Source of the DNA: Leptolyngbya sp. PCC 6406
GTDB lineage: Bacteria; Cyanobacteriota; Cyanobacteriia; Phormidesmidales; Phormidesmidaceae
Assembly (NCBI RefSeq): GCF_000332095.2
Contig: NZ_KI913949.1
Location: forward strand, 1,272,291 to 1,336,290
Direction: 5' to 3'
DNA: 64,000 nt
Shown: positions 25,965 through 34,052 of the stretch, piece after piece
Numbering within the stretch: position 1 is the stretch's first letter
Layout: every line of letters begins with the position of its first letter
Program-made: the position numbers and the translations under genes
Notes under the pieces: generated by a model
What the model was told of the DNA's origin: nothing
Databases searched by the model: none
The model's input: only the letters and a program-made list of their open reading frames with translations

Positions 25965-26270
25965 CCTGCATTGGGCGCAGAAACCGCGCCCCTACCATTC
26001 TCGACACCCTGCATTAGGCGCGGAAACCGCGCCCCTACCATTCGCGACACCCTGCATTGGGCGCGGAAACCGCGCCCCTACGGTTCGGCAACACCCACAC
26101 CCAATCACCCTGTCCCCTCCTGCATTGGGCGCGGAAACCGCGCCCCTACCGCCCATCCACCCACGCCAAAGCCCAATATCGGTCACCCAGCAACAAGGGC
26201 AACCACAAGGGATTGCCCCTACGGGAAATTGAATTCAAAATTCAAAACTCAAAACTCAAAATTCCTATCA
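25965..26270. repeat. array of GCGCGG blocks and a TTTTGAG tract
   Basis: Four copies of CTGCATTGGGCGCGGAAACC plus GCGCCCCTAC lie at about 25969, 26011, 26051 and 26122, separated by 10-40 bp of variable sequence. An AATTCAAAACTCAAAACTC tract follows near 26233. The copies point the same way and look locally amplified. No gene is supported from 25909 to 26322. Confidence 0.8.
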
Positions 26271-26322
26271 CCTATCACCTGTCACCCCCCACACCCCCAT
26301 CACCCCCACACCCCACACCCCA

Positions 26323-27714
26323 TCACCCCCTCGCCACCCCCGCATCCCGCGCAGCCTGCTGCACAGCGGCGGAGACGGCAGGCACCACCCGCTCATCGAA
26401 TACCGAGGGGATGATGTGTTCGGGGTTGAGCTCATTCACAGCCACGAGGGACGCGATCGCATGGGCCGCCTCCAGATACATGGAGGTGGTAATGGCCTCG
26501 GCGCGGCAGTCTAGGGCTCCCCGCAGGACACCGGGGAAGGCTAGGACATTGTTGATCTGGTTGGGATAGTCGCTGCGCCCGGTGGCCATCACTGCAACCA
26601 AGTCTGTCACCAGTTCCGGCTGAATTTCAGGAATGGGGTTGGCCATGGCGAACAGGATGGGCTGGGACGCCATGGACTTGACCATCTCCACCGTCACCGC
26701 CCCCGGCACACTTACCCCTAGGAACACATCTGCTCCCTGGAGAGCGTCCGCCAAGGTGCCGGAGGGCTCTCCGGCAAAGGCTTGCTTCTGGGGATTTAGG
26801 TCGGTGCGATCGCGACTTACGATCCCCTTGGAATCACAGAGCAGAATCTGCTGCGCCCCCGCCTTTTGCAGCAGATGTGCGATCGCAACCCCCGCCGCTC
26901 CGGCCCCATTGATCACAATCTGCACTGCCGCCATGGCCTTATCCACTAACCTCAGGGCATTGGTGAGGGCCGCCAGCACCACAATAGCGGTCCCGTGCTG
27001 ATCATCATGGAAAACGGGAATATCCAGTTCCCGCCGCAGTCGCGCCTCAATTTCAAAACAGCGGGGGGCGCTAATATCCTCCAGATTGACACCGCCAAAG
27101 ACAGGGGCAATGTGCTTCACCGTCTGCACAATCTCCTCCACATCCTGGGTGTCTAGGCAGATAGGGAAGGCATCTAAGCCCGCAAATTCCTTAAACAGCA
27201 GTGCCTTACCCTCCATCACCGGCAGGGCTGCTGCTGGTCCCAGGTTGCCCAACCCCAGCACGGCACTGCCGTCGGTGACAATGGCCACGGTGTTGTGCTT
27301 AATGGTGAGGTCATAGACCCGATCAGGATCCGCCGCGATCGCCTTGCACACTCGCCCCACACCGGGGGTATAGGCCATGGCCAGGTCATCCTGGTTCCGC
27401 ACAGTGATTTTGCTCTCGACCCGGATCTTGCCCCCCTCATGGAGTTGGAAGGTACGATCCGCCACCGAGAGGACTTGAATATCCGGCAAGTCCCGTACCG
27501 CCGTCACAATTTCCTCGGCGTGCTCAATGCTGGCGGCGTCCACCGTCAGTTCTCGCACCACCCATTTGCGGGTGCGCTCCAGCAGTCGCACATCTTCTAG
27601 ATTGCCCCTAGCCACTGCGATCGCTTGGGTGACCTGGGCCAGCATTCCGGCCTGGTTGGGGAGTTTGAGACATAGGGTAAGGCCGTAGCTGGGGTTGGGG
27701 GTGAGGTGGCGCAT
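26323..27714 (-). CDS. NAD(P)-dependent malic enzyme with N-terminal ACT-like domain
   Basis: About 463 residues. The enzyme decarboxylates malate to pyruvate, giving NAD(P)H and CO2. Residues 1-85 (SYGLTLCLKLPNQAGMLAQV, LEDVRLLERTRKWVVREL) form an ACT-like regulatory domain. The catalytic part has AYTPGVGRVCKAIAADP, DGSAVLGLGNLGPAAALPV, LDIPVFHDDQHGTAIVVLA, the Rossmann loop INGAGAAGVAIAHLL, and ALDCRAEAITTSM. Length and the ACT domain match many cyanobacterial malic enzymes. ATG 27714 is chosen because the frame upstream of it is GCGCGG-type repeat DNA. No clear Shine-Dalgarno precedes it, and the repeat block begins about 10 bp upstream. Confidence 0.92.
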   Translation of the reverse strand: MRHLTPNPSYGLTLCLKLPNQAGMLAQVTQAIAVARGNLEDVRLLERTRKWVVRELTVDAASIEHAEEIVTAVRDLPDIQVLSVADRTFQLHEGGKIRVESKITVRNQDDLAMAYTPGVGRVCKAIAADPDRVYDLTIKHNTVAIVTDGSAVLGLGNLGPAAALPVMEGKALLFKEFAGLDAFPICLDTQDVEEIVQTVKHIAPVFGGVNLEDISAPRCFEIEARLRRELDIPVFHDDQHGTAIVVLAALTNALRLVDKAMAAVQIVINGAGAAGVAIAHLLQKAGAQQILLCDSKGIVSRDRTDLNPQKQAFAGEPSGTLADALQGADVFLGVSVPGAVTVEMVKSMASQPILFAMANPIPEIQPELVTDLVAVMATGRSDYPNQINNVLAFPGVLRGALDCRAEAITTSMYLEAAHAIASLVAVNELNPEHIIPSVFDERVVPAVSAAVQQAARDAGVARG

Positions 27715-27721
27715 GGGGAGA

Positions 27722-28030
27722 TAGGGTAGGGGCGCGGTTTCCGCGCCCAATGCAGGATGTGACAGGTGGTAGGAGTTTTGAATTTTGAGTTTTGAATTCA
27801 ATTTCCCGTAGGGGCAATCCCTTGCTTGCCCTGTTCGCGTAGCGGCTCCAGAGGAGCAACTAGCCGTAGGGTGGTTACCCTTGTTGCTGGGTGATCGATA
27901 TTGGGCTTTGGCGTGGGTGGAAGGGCGGGAGGGGCGCGGTTTCCGCGCCCAATGCAGAAGGGCACAGGATGGGCGGTAGGGGCGCGGTTTCCGCGCCCAA
28001 TGCAGGATGCCCGGTGGGTGGGTAGCCGAT
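27722..28030. repeat. GCGCGG and TTTTGAG repeat cluster upstream of the malic enzyme gene
   Basis: Three GCGCGGTTTCCGCGCCCAAT blocks lie at about 27730, 27932 and 27983, with a TTTTGAATTTTGAGTTTTG tract at about 27775-27797 and a CTTGCTTGCCCTGTTCGCG segment shared with 17400. Any promoter for the malic enzyme must lie in or beyond this block. A 20-bp direct duplication, TCTATGGGTGGGGATGGCTA, follows at 28162-28201. Confidence 0.75.
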
Positions 28031-28199
28031 ATTGGGCTGGTGGTGGGGTGTTAATTGCACGTCCCTAAATAGGCAGGGCTAAGCCTCGGGACTTACCCTG
28101 GGATGGATTTGGTACCCACATTTTGTCACAGCCAGATCGTCACAGCCGAATTATCCGTCCACTCTATGGGTGGGGATGGCTATCTATGGGTGGGGATGG

Positions 28200-29270
28200 C
28201 TAGCAATTGTTTAGTACCTCTCCTAGCAATCCTGTGGCTATCTGGCGAATGTGCTCTAGTTTTTCAAACAGGGCTCCCTCGGTCAACATTTTCTCAGCCT
28301 GGGTAAAGGCAGCTTCTAGGCTGTCACAGACGCCAAAGCGCCAGAGATAAAAGCCCCCATTCCAAATCACCGACTCAACCAAGGGGCTGGGTTTACCCAG
28401 AACGACGGCAGAAAGGGACTCTAAATATTCGGCTTCATCCCCTAGGGGCACGTCTTCAGTGCTAAAGCCGTAGTCTTGGGGATGGAGCAGGAGCCGCTGA
28501 AGGGTGCCATCGGCTTGGGCCAAACCCGCGATCGCAGTGCGGCTGCGGGGCAGATCACAACTGCCCTCCAGTCCTTTGACCGTGGTGAACTGTTCCCGAC
28601 CCTGGAGGGCAAACGTAGCCTGAGCAAAAACTTCCGTAGGGGGATGAACAAAGCCGCTGACCACATGGGCATTGCCACCGTAGGGACACCAAAACAGTTC
28701 AATCGTGGCCAAGGGCGGACGCTTGCCAATCTGGTCGCGGTAGGGCACCAGGTCTGCCGCCTGGGGAAAATGGCGCGGGAGATAGATAAAGCCAAACCCC
28801 GTTTCCTGGAGCAGACTGCGGGCTTGCCCCAGACTCAGGCGATCCAGGGGTAACCGCCAATGCCGCCAAATATCAATAAAGGGAAGCCCTTCCTTCGTCG
28901 GCATCCGGTCGCCCCCATGGAGGAGCACGGGTACTCCGGCAGCGGCCAGCATGAGGGCGGTGAGGGGAGTAATGGGGGCAGTGCGCGATCGCCCATCGTA
29001 GGGACAGCCCAAAACCGCCACGGGCTGCTCCGTTTCAATGGGCATGACCATGGGGCCGAGGTCGGCGTAGGCATCCAGCAACCCCGCCAGTTCCTCTGGC
29101 ACAGGGCGCTTGATTCGGTGGGCGATCAAAAACGCACCAATCTGAGCCGGGGTGGCCGTTTGGGTCAGCATCATCCGGCCCGCATCCGCAGCTTCATCAC
29201 GGGTAAGGGGGCGCGAGGTGTGACTACCACTGCCCACCTTCTTTAACAAGTCTTTGAAAGCCTGACTCAT
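28200..29270 (-). CDS. anthranilate phosphoribosyltransferase family protein (TrpD2-like)
   Basis: A 356-residue protein with the TrpD/nucleoside phosphorylase fold. The N-terminal helical part has TSRPLTRDEAADAGRMMLTQ and AQIGAFLIAHRIKRPVPEEL, and the alpha/beta part has VAVLGCPYDGRSRTAPITPL, VPVLLHGGDRMPTK, FIYLPRHFPQAADL and YGGNAHVVSGFVHP. The classic TrpD G-T-G-G-D and N-x-S-T motifs are altered (GGDRM; no GTGG), so it is probably a TrpD2-type paralogue rather than the biosynthetic enzyme; such proteins can bind nucleic acid. It follows the LysR gene by 12 bp. Confidence 0.82.
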   Translation of the reverse strand: MSQAFKDLLKKVGSGSHTSRPLTRDEAADAGRMMLTQTATPAQIGAFLIAHRIKRPVPEELAGLLDAYADLGPMVMPIETEQPVAVLGCPYDGRSRTAPITPLTALMLAAAGVPVLLHGGDRMPTKEGLPFIDIWRHWRLPLDRLSLGQARSLLQETGFGFIYLPRHFPQAADLVPYRDQIGKRPPLATIELFWCPYGGNAHVVSGFVHPPTEVFAQATFALQGREQFTTVKGLEGSCDLPRSRTAIAGLAQADGTLQRLLLHPQDYGFSTEDVPLGDEAEYLESLSAVVLGKPSPLVESVIWNGGFYLWRFGVCDSLEAAFTQAEKMLTEGALFEKLEHIRQIATGLLGEVLNNC

Positions 29271-29282
29271 GGACGCTGGGGG

Positions 29283-30218
29283 TTAAGGAACTGAGAGCAG
29301 GGTAGGAATATCATCCAGAGGCAAAAAATCGCGACTCTGGGCTTGCACCAATTGGCTAAACCGGTGAATGGGGGGAATCGCAAGGCGATCCCCCGTGGTC
29401 ACCAGCACTACCCGCCGCGTGAGCACCGGGTTTTGGGTGGGGCGCACCACCAAACCCGGATCTCGACGACTCTCCACTAAGGCCGACTGGGGCAACAGCG
29501 CCACCAGATCGCCCTGGCGCACCACCCCCCGGAAGGCATCGAGGGTGTTGAGTTCCAAGGCGGCTTGGAGAATACCGCCACTCTGGTCAAATTGCTCCTG
29601 GACCAAGCGCTGCATCCCATAACCATCCTTGAAGACCACCTGGGGATAGGCCGCCAGTTCTGCCCAGGGTACTTGGCGAAAGCGGCTGAGGGGATGATCG
29701 ACGGACATCAGCACCTCCACGGGTTCTTCGTAGAGGGGCTGCACCGCCATATCAGGGCTAAGGGTGAGGCGGGGGTTATCCATAACGATGGCGATGTCCA
29801 CGAGGCCATCCCGCAGTACCTTGAGGGAGCGATCGCTGCCCAGGGCCGTGACCCGCAGTTGCACCGCTGGGTAGTCTCGCCGAAACTGTTGCAGGGCTGG
29901 CGGTAGCAGATGGGAACAGACGGAATGGATGGCGGCGACGCAGAGTTCCGGTTGCTTGCCTGCCATCAGGTCGGCAATTTCCCGCGTGGCCTGCCGCCAG
30001 TCCTGGCAAATGCGACGGGCACGGGGCAGTAGGGCTTCCCCTGCCACCGTCAATTTCACCTGGGCCTGACGGTGCACCAGCACCACATCCAACTCCGCTT
30101 CAAGAGCCTGAATCTGGCGGCTGATGGTGGACTGGGTAACTCCACACTGCTGGGCAGCGGCTTGAAAGCTGCCCGTTTCCATCACGGCTAAAAATGCTTC
30201 TAACTGCTCTAGGCGCAT
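29283..30218 (-). CDS. LysR-family transcriptional regulator
   Basis: A 311-residue LTTR. The winged helix-turn-helix at residues 1-60 reads MRLEQLEAFLAVMETGSFQA then CGVTQSTISRQIQALE, followed by the linker helix and a periplasmic-binding-like effector domain (LCVAAIHSVCSHLLPPALQQ, DIAIVMDNPRLT, YPQVVFKDGYGMQRLVQ). It is the first gene of an operon with the TrpD2-like gene, an unusual order since LTTRs more often face their target gene divergently. Start chosen at the M of MRLEQLE; 12 codons upstream is another in-frame ATG with no family support. Confidence 0.9.
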   Translation of the reverse strand: MRLEQLEAFLAVMETGSFQAAAQQCGVTQSTISRQIQALEAELDVVLVHRQAQVKLTVAGEALLPRARRICQDWRQATREIADLMAGKQPELCVAAIHSVCSHLLPPALQQFRRDYPAVQLRVTALGSDRSLKVLRDGLVDIAIVMDNPRLTLSPDMAVQPLYEEPVEVLMSVDHPLSRFRQVPWAELAAYPQVVFKDGYGMQRLVQEQFDQSGGILQAALELNTLDAFRGVVRQGDLVALLPQSALVESRRDPGLVVRPTQNPVLTRRVVLVTTGDRLAIPPIHRFSQLVQAQSRDFLPLDDIPTLLSVP

Positions 30219-30492
30219 GCCCACTATCAACCTAGGGGATCTACCCCATGCCATCCTTGGCTACTAATTAAACAGATGCCCTGGGTTTGCTTCGTATCAA
30301 CCGTTGCTAAAGGGCAGGGCTAAAGGTGCTGAGGGAGGACTATCCCAGCATCTTTAACGGATAACGGACTTCTGCTATGGGCTAGGGCAATTTATTCCCT
30401 GGTGGATGGTCAGCGAAAGCGCAAAGCTCTGGCCTGACTACGTTGCAGTCCTACTCCCACCCTTCGGGAAGCACAAGGCTCTACATCCCCCA

Positions 30493-30544
30493 GCCCCTTT
30501 TCCCGTGGGCTGAGCGGAGTCGAAGCCCACGGGAAAAGCGGGGC
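30493..30544. repeat. long inverted repeat in the lysR-tatA gap
   Basis: GCCCCTTTTCCCGTGGGCT pairs with AGCCCACGGGAAAAGCGGGGC across a 12-base loop GAGCGGAGTCGA, with one two-base bulge. The loop sequence is typical of dispersed cyanobacterial hairpin repeats. No T-tract follows. The remaining 30219-30736 shows no gene. Confidence 0.6.
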
Positions 30545-30736
30545 CGGATTCAAAGTCCGCCTCCTAGGGAGCTACCGCTTATAGACATCTCTGAATCAGG
30601 CGGTAGACCTTGCAGCTTAAGTTTGCTCGAAGGAAGGCTTTTCGCCCTTTCCAGAATCTTGCCTCACCAGCCCCGGAACCGATAGCAGTGGACTGCTGAA
30701 CCAGGGTAGAGCGGTGAGGACGGAGAAGAGGAGGTG

Positions 30737-31129
30737 CTAGGCCGTTTGAGGGTCTTCAGCGGGAGCATCTTCCGGCCCAGGGTCCGAGGCTGTCTCCATC
30801 TCCGCCAAAACCTCCGTCGCAACGAGATCGGTGGCCACCTTTGGGGTTTCCCCCGCCACTGCCGCACCGTTTTGGTCGTGGTTTTGGGCTGCCAGCGCCT
30901 TCGGCTCGGGTTTTTCAAGAGAAGCCTTCATCGGCTCGGTCACGGATTTTTGTAGTTCTTCCGCTTCCCGCTTAAACTCCGCCTCAAAGTCTTGCTGTGC
31001 CTTCTGGAAGCTCTTGAGGGCTTTGGCAAGGCTGCTACCAATTTCCGGTAATTTTTTGGGGCCGAATACCAACAGCGCGATGACCAAGATGAGCGCCATC
31101 TCGGGCAAGCCAATGCCAAAAAAGTTCAT
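30737..31129 (-). CDS. tatA: Sec-independent protein translocase TatA
   Basis: A 130-residue protein. The N-terminal single membrane helix MNFFGIGLPEMALILVIALL is followed by the FGPKKLPEIGSSLAKALKSF hinge and amphipathic helix, diagnostic of TatA/TatE. TatB is possible, but the single cyanobacterial TatA-type protein commonly carries a long acidic, Ala/Glu-rich tail such as that after residue 60. It forms the pore subunit of the twin-arginine export path for folded proteins in thylakoid and plasma membranes. It is co-directional with psbH but separated from it by about 375 bp and a terminator. Confidence 0.92.
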   Translation of the reverse strand: MNFFGIGLPEMALILVIALLVFGPKKLPEIGSSLAKALKSFQKAQQDFEAEFKREAEELQKSVTEPMKASLEKPEPKALAAQNHDQNGAAVAGETPKVATDLVATEVLAEMETASDPGPEDAPAEDPQTA

Positions 31130-31505
31130 GGGACAGTCTCCCCTATGCGATCGCAGTCCTTACTCACACTACTGTAATAGCCGACAAATAGGACTGGACA
31201 CTGGAAAATCCTGTCTTGAGGGTGCGCCATGGCAGAAACCATCCCTCTGACCCTCTGACCCTCTTCCCCCAGTCCCTACGCCCAAAATGGAAGCAGGGTA
31301 ACTGGGTAACTGGATGCTCAGAACCTCTCGTCCTGCGGGAGAGGGGCAGGAGTGAGGGGCTAACGGGATGTTTTTAGGAGTTAGACGAGTCCAAGCCAGC
31401 CCATGGCCCCGATCTAGGGGGACTATAGCCATCCCATTTGATTTCTGCCCCCCGTCGCTACGGGGCTTATTCAAAGCTCATGCAGAATCGCTATAGGTGA
31501 ACAGT

Positions 31506-31541
31506 AAAAAGGCAGGGTAGAGAGGTTGTCTCTACCCTGCC
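31506..31541 (-). terminator. intrinsic terminator of psbH
   Basis: On the minus strand GGCAGGGTAGAGA, a five-base loop, and TCTCTACCCTGCC form a perfect 13-bp stem followed by TTTTT. It lies 35 bp beyond the psbH stop codon. This is the clearest rho-independent terminator in the window. Confidence 0.9.
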
Positions 31542-31575
31542 CGATCAGAGAATTTAGAGCTTGGTGCCGCCAAGG

Positions 31576-31779
31576 CTAGAGGCCCAGGCTTCTCCAGTCC
31601 ACATCAATGTTCTCCAGCAGTAGCGAGGAGTTGTAGAGCTGAAGGATGATCAGGAGGAACACCAAAAACAACCCCATAAAGACGCCCATCAACGGGGTGG
31701 TGCCCCAACCCGGAGAAACCTTACCGTATTCAGAGTTAAGGGGCTTCAAAACATCGCCCAGCCAAGTCTTTTGTGCCAT
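31576..31779 (-). CDS. psbH: photosystem II protein H
   Basis: The 67-residue PSII subunit starts [20 protein letters not shown], continues [20 protein letters not shown] and has one thylakoid-membrane helix (about 28-50, [16 protein letters not shown]), then a lumenal tail ending DVDWRSLGL. It is the usual cyanobacterial form without the long phosphorylated N-terminus of plants. PsbH supports QB-site function and binding of CP47 and D2. It is divergent from psbN and ends at a strong terminator. Confidence 0.98.
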   Translation of the reverse strand: MAQKTWLGDVLKPLNSEYGKVSPGWGTTPLMGVFMGLFLVFLLIILQLYNSSLLLENIDVDWRSLGL

Positions 31780-31853
31780 GGGTCACCCGTGTTACGCACT
31801 TTAATATTCCGTAATATCATAGGATGAAGACAATGACATAACGAGATCTCGCC

Positions 31854-31985
31854 ATGGAACCTGCAACAGTTCTTATTATTTCCGTCGGTGCCATCATTGT
31901 CGCCTTCACCGCCTACGCGGTGTACACCGCCTTTGGTCCCCCTGCCAAGCAACTGACGGACCCCTTCGACGAGCATGAGGATTAG
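31854..31985 (+). CDS. psbN: PsbN, photosystem II assembly protein
   Basis: A 43-residue protein translated from ATG 31854: [20 protein letters not shown], then [20 protein letters not shown] ending in HED. One N-terminal membrane helix and the conserved [12 protein letters not shown] tail identify it. PsbN is not a PSII core subunit but aids assembly and repair of the reaction centre. It lies antiparallel to psbH, the arrangement conserved from cyanobacteria to chloroplasts, with 74 bp between the starts that must hold both promoters. HIP1 sites are absent from this gap. Confidence 0.97.
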   Translation: MEPATVLIISVGAIIVAFTAYAVYTAFGPPAKQLTDPFDEHED

Positions 31986-32056
31986 ACCCCCCCTGAACGC
32001 TCCTGAAACTTGTGGTAGCAGTGGCTTGAGTCAGCAAGTTAATGGCAAATGACCCA

Positions 32057-32203
32057 CTAGTACACCCAGGCCGAAATAAGCTTGCTATTCTGTCGCGCCA
32101 GTTCAACATTGTCCGGTCCCCTAGCCCCCTGGGAGAGGGCTAGGGAGAGGGGCCGAGTGGGCCACGATAGAACGGCCAGGGTATTTCCGCCACCCAGCAC
32201 TAG
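32057..32203 (+). repeat. 150-bp dispersed element, copy 4
   Basis: The cleanest copy: it starts CTAGTACACCCAGGCCGAAA and ends CCACCCAGCACTAG. The internal core matches the copies at 1194, 12011 and 12891. It is 72 bp downstream of psbN and is followed by CTATCCAGTAG, a sequence that appears again at the IS630 left end. Confidence 0.75.
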
Positions 32204-32210
32204 CTATCCA

Positions 32211-32266
32211 GTAGGCTGTGTACAGCCTGCGGCATGGCTGCGCTAAAGCGGCAGCGTAACGCATCA
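32211..32266 (+). repeat. GTGTACAGCCTGCGGCATGG repeat, left member of an inverted pair
   Basis: GCCTGCGGCATGGCTGCGCT followed by AAAGCG and AGCGTAACGCATC recurs as its reverse complement at 33714-33770, so the two copies flank the IS630 element and its small relative. This type of repeat is noncoding and common beside mobile elements. Confidence 0.7.
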
Positions 32267-32300
32267 ATCCGAGTTGAAAACCCTACGGAACTAGCTATCC

Positions 32301-33563
32301 AGTAGTGGTACGACACAGCTAAAGTAGTGCAATAGATTGTCGACTATGTCGCTGCCTCAAACACCGGGTAAAGATGCTTCAATTTCACTCTGGCATCATC
32401 AGTTGTGAATTTCCAAATCACTTTGGCCGCACTTTGGTTGCGTTCTTGCTGCCAAGCTTCGAGTTCGTTCTTGAGTTCTGCTGGTGAGGCGATGCGGCGG
32501 TCTAAGCACTGCCGGGACAAGACGCTCAGCTCGGTTTCAGCCCCGTTGAGCCAACTACCGTTGCGGGGTGTGTGATAGAGGATCAAGCGTCTGGCGAGTC
32601 GATGCGCCTCTAGAGCCGGAAACGCTTTGTAGAGCGAGTCAATGTTGTACGTATTAAGGTTATCTGAGAGCAATTTCACGACTGGCACATCGGGGTAATC
32701 GACATCCAGCAACTGACGCACTTCCTCGGCCCAGTCAATGCTGGTGCGACTGTCCCTTTGACTGACGCGCCGCCAACCCCGATTGGGGTCGAAAAACATG
32801 AACAACGATTGCATGCCCTCGCGTTGGTAGTGGTAGCCCTCCTTTGTGTCCTGTCCCGGTTCCATCTCAACGGGCGAATAAAGGTCGGACTGCAACTGGT
32901 AAGCCGCCTCGTCCATGCAAACCAACGGTGCATCGGCTGTGTGTTCGCTGCTGTAGAGGTCTAAAACCACTTCCATCTGAGCCACAAAGCGCGGCAAGTC
33001 CCGTTCTGGGATGCAAAAACGTTCTACTTTCCAAGGGCGTAACTTGTTTTTTTAAACGTCCGTCGCACCGTCTCTCGCGAGATCTGCGCCACAATTTGTC
33101 GGGCTTTCAACTGCTGGGTGAGCAGTTCGAGTGTCCAGCGGGTGCGTCCCTCAGGGGCTTCAGAACAGCACAGGGCAATGATTTGAGCCTCCAAATGCCC
33201 ATCCACCACCGGGGCAACTGGCGGTGTTGCTCGGACTCGTCGGTTGAGCGCTGGTTGTTCCCCGTCCGCTAAGAAGCGGTAGCGAATCCGTCCCACCGTG
33301 TTGCGGTGCAGATTGAGTGCTGCTGCAATCTCCTCATCCGTCCAGTGTCTGGTTGCCCACTCTCCCTCGTCCGCCATCAGTAGAACTTGGGCATGGAGGA
33401 TTTTCTTGGCAGGGGCGTGACCATTGCGACTGATGTCTTCCAATCGGTGGCGTTGCTCAGCACTTAAACAAATTTTATTTTCATCTTTTTTCCCGCGCCC
33501 CATTGTAAAACTCCTGCATCGACACTTCTTATTGCACTATTTTAGCTGTGTCGATCCACTACT
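32301..33563 (-). mobile_element. IS630-family insertion sequence
   Basis: A 1.26-kb element bounded by inverted ends AGTAGTGGTACGACACAGCT (left) and the complement of TTTAGCTGTGTCGATCCACT (right). The core TIR CGACACAGCTAAA[A/G]TAGTGCAATA is shared by both ends. It encodes a DDE transposase in two overlapping frames. The right end directly abuts a 105-bp relative with similar ends. Confidence 0.82.
32344..33503 (-). CDS. IS630 transposase, two frames joined by a probable -1 frameshift
   Basis: The first frame (33503 to stop 33024) holds the helix-turn-helix part (WTDEEIAAALNLHRNTVGRI). The second frame (to stop 32344) holds the DDE part: VCMDEAAYQL with the first Asp, VKLLSDNLNTYNIDSLYKAF with the second, and HTPRNGSWLNGAETELSVLS with the final Glu. 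The frames overlap at an A7 run (33047-33053) reading TTT-AAA-AAA-ACA; a -1 slip there yields KLRPWKVERFCIPERDLPRF and continues into the DDE frame with no stop. A-rich slippery sites serve this purpose in many IS elements, so the transposase may be intact. Confidence 0.82.
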
Positions 33564-33668
33564 GGTACGACATAGCTAAAACTGTGCTTTAGAAATTCCA
33601 GCGAATTCCTTGTTAGTGGGCAAAGCCCACCCTAAGTAATGCACTATTTTAGCTGTGTTGTACCAGTA
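33561..33668. mobile_element. IS630-related MITE
   Basis: About 105 bp with ends ACTGGTACGACATAGCTAAA and the complement of TTTTAGCTGTGTTGTACCAG, nearly those of the neighbouring IS630, plus a central hairpin GTGGGCAAAGCCCAC. It has no coding capacity and could be mobilised in trans by the IS630 transposase. Confidence 0.7.
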
Positions 33669-33713
33669 GGATGTGTTAGGCGGTAGCCGTAACGCATCAC
33701 GACCCTTGAAGTC

Positions 33714-33770
33714 GATGCGTTACGCTGTCGCTTTAGCGCAGCCATGCCGCAGGCTATACACATCCTACGC
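33714..33770 (-). repeat. GTGTACAGCCTGCGGCATGG repeat, right member of the inverted pair
   Basis: GATGCGTTACGCTGTCGCTT then TAGCGCAGCCATGCCGCAGG is the complement of the segment at 32211-32266. The pair frames the IS630 and MITE. Confidence 0.7.
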
Positions 33771-33801
33771 AAGAATTCAGTTTTATTAAATCCACGATCC
33801 T

Positions 33802-33896
33802 GGGCAGAATTTGTCGGCTGGGTCAAGGCACGCCGACCCAGCAAACCTGTCCCGATGCTGGGTCAAACGAAGTGAGACCCAGCCCACGCCCACTGA
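33802..33896 (-). repeat. GCTGGGTC hairpin repeat, copy 2
   Basis: Reverse complement of 6732-6826 with about four differences. Followed at 33936-33978 by three tandem copies of TTTGTCATCCCGCT (the first slightly altered) just upstream of the nucleotidyltransferase gene. Confidence 0.75.
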
Positions 33897-34052
33897 AACA
33901 ACAGCTCGGTCTACAGGGGTGAGATCAGGCACCTTCGTCATCCCGCTTTTGTCATCCCGCTTTTGTCATCCCGCTTTATCCTTGGGTAGAGAGCCCTTTT
34001 GCCAAGAGCCCCCATGCTGAACGCAGGTGTGCTGACCTTTCAGGAATTTGCC

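Noticed and set aside
25965-26160. CRISPR-like array of GCGCGG repeats
   Set aside because: The blocks are dispersed singly elsewhere in the window, spacers vary widely in length, and there is no cas gene or leader.
30493-30544. Terminator or tRNA-like structure
   Set aside because: No U-tract and no cloverleaf. The loop GAGCGGAGTCGA matches dispersed hairpin repeats.
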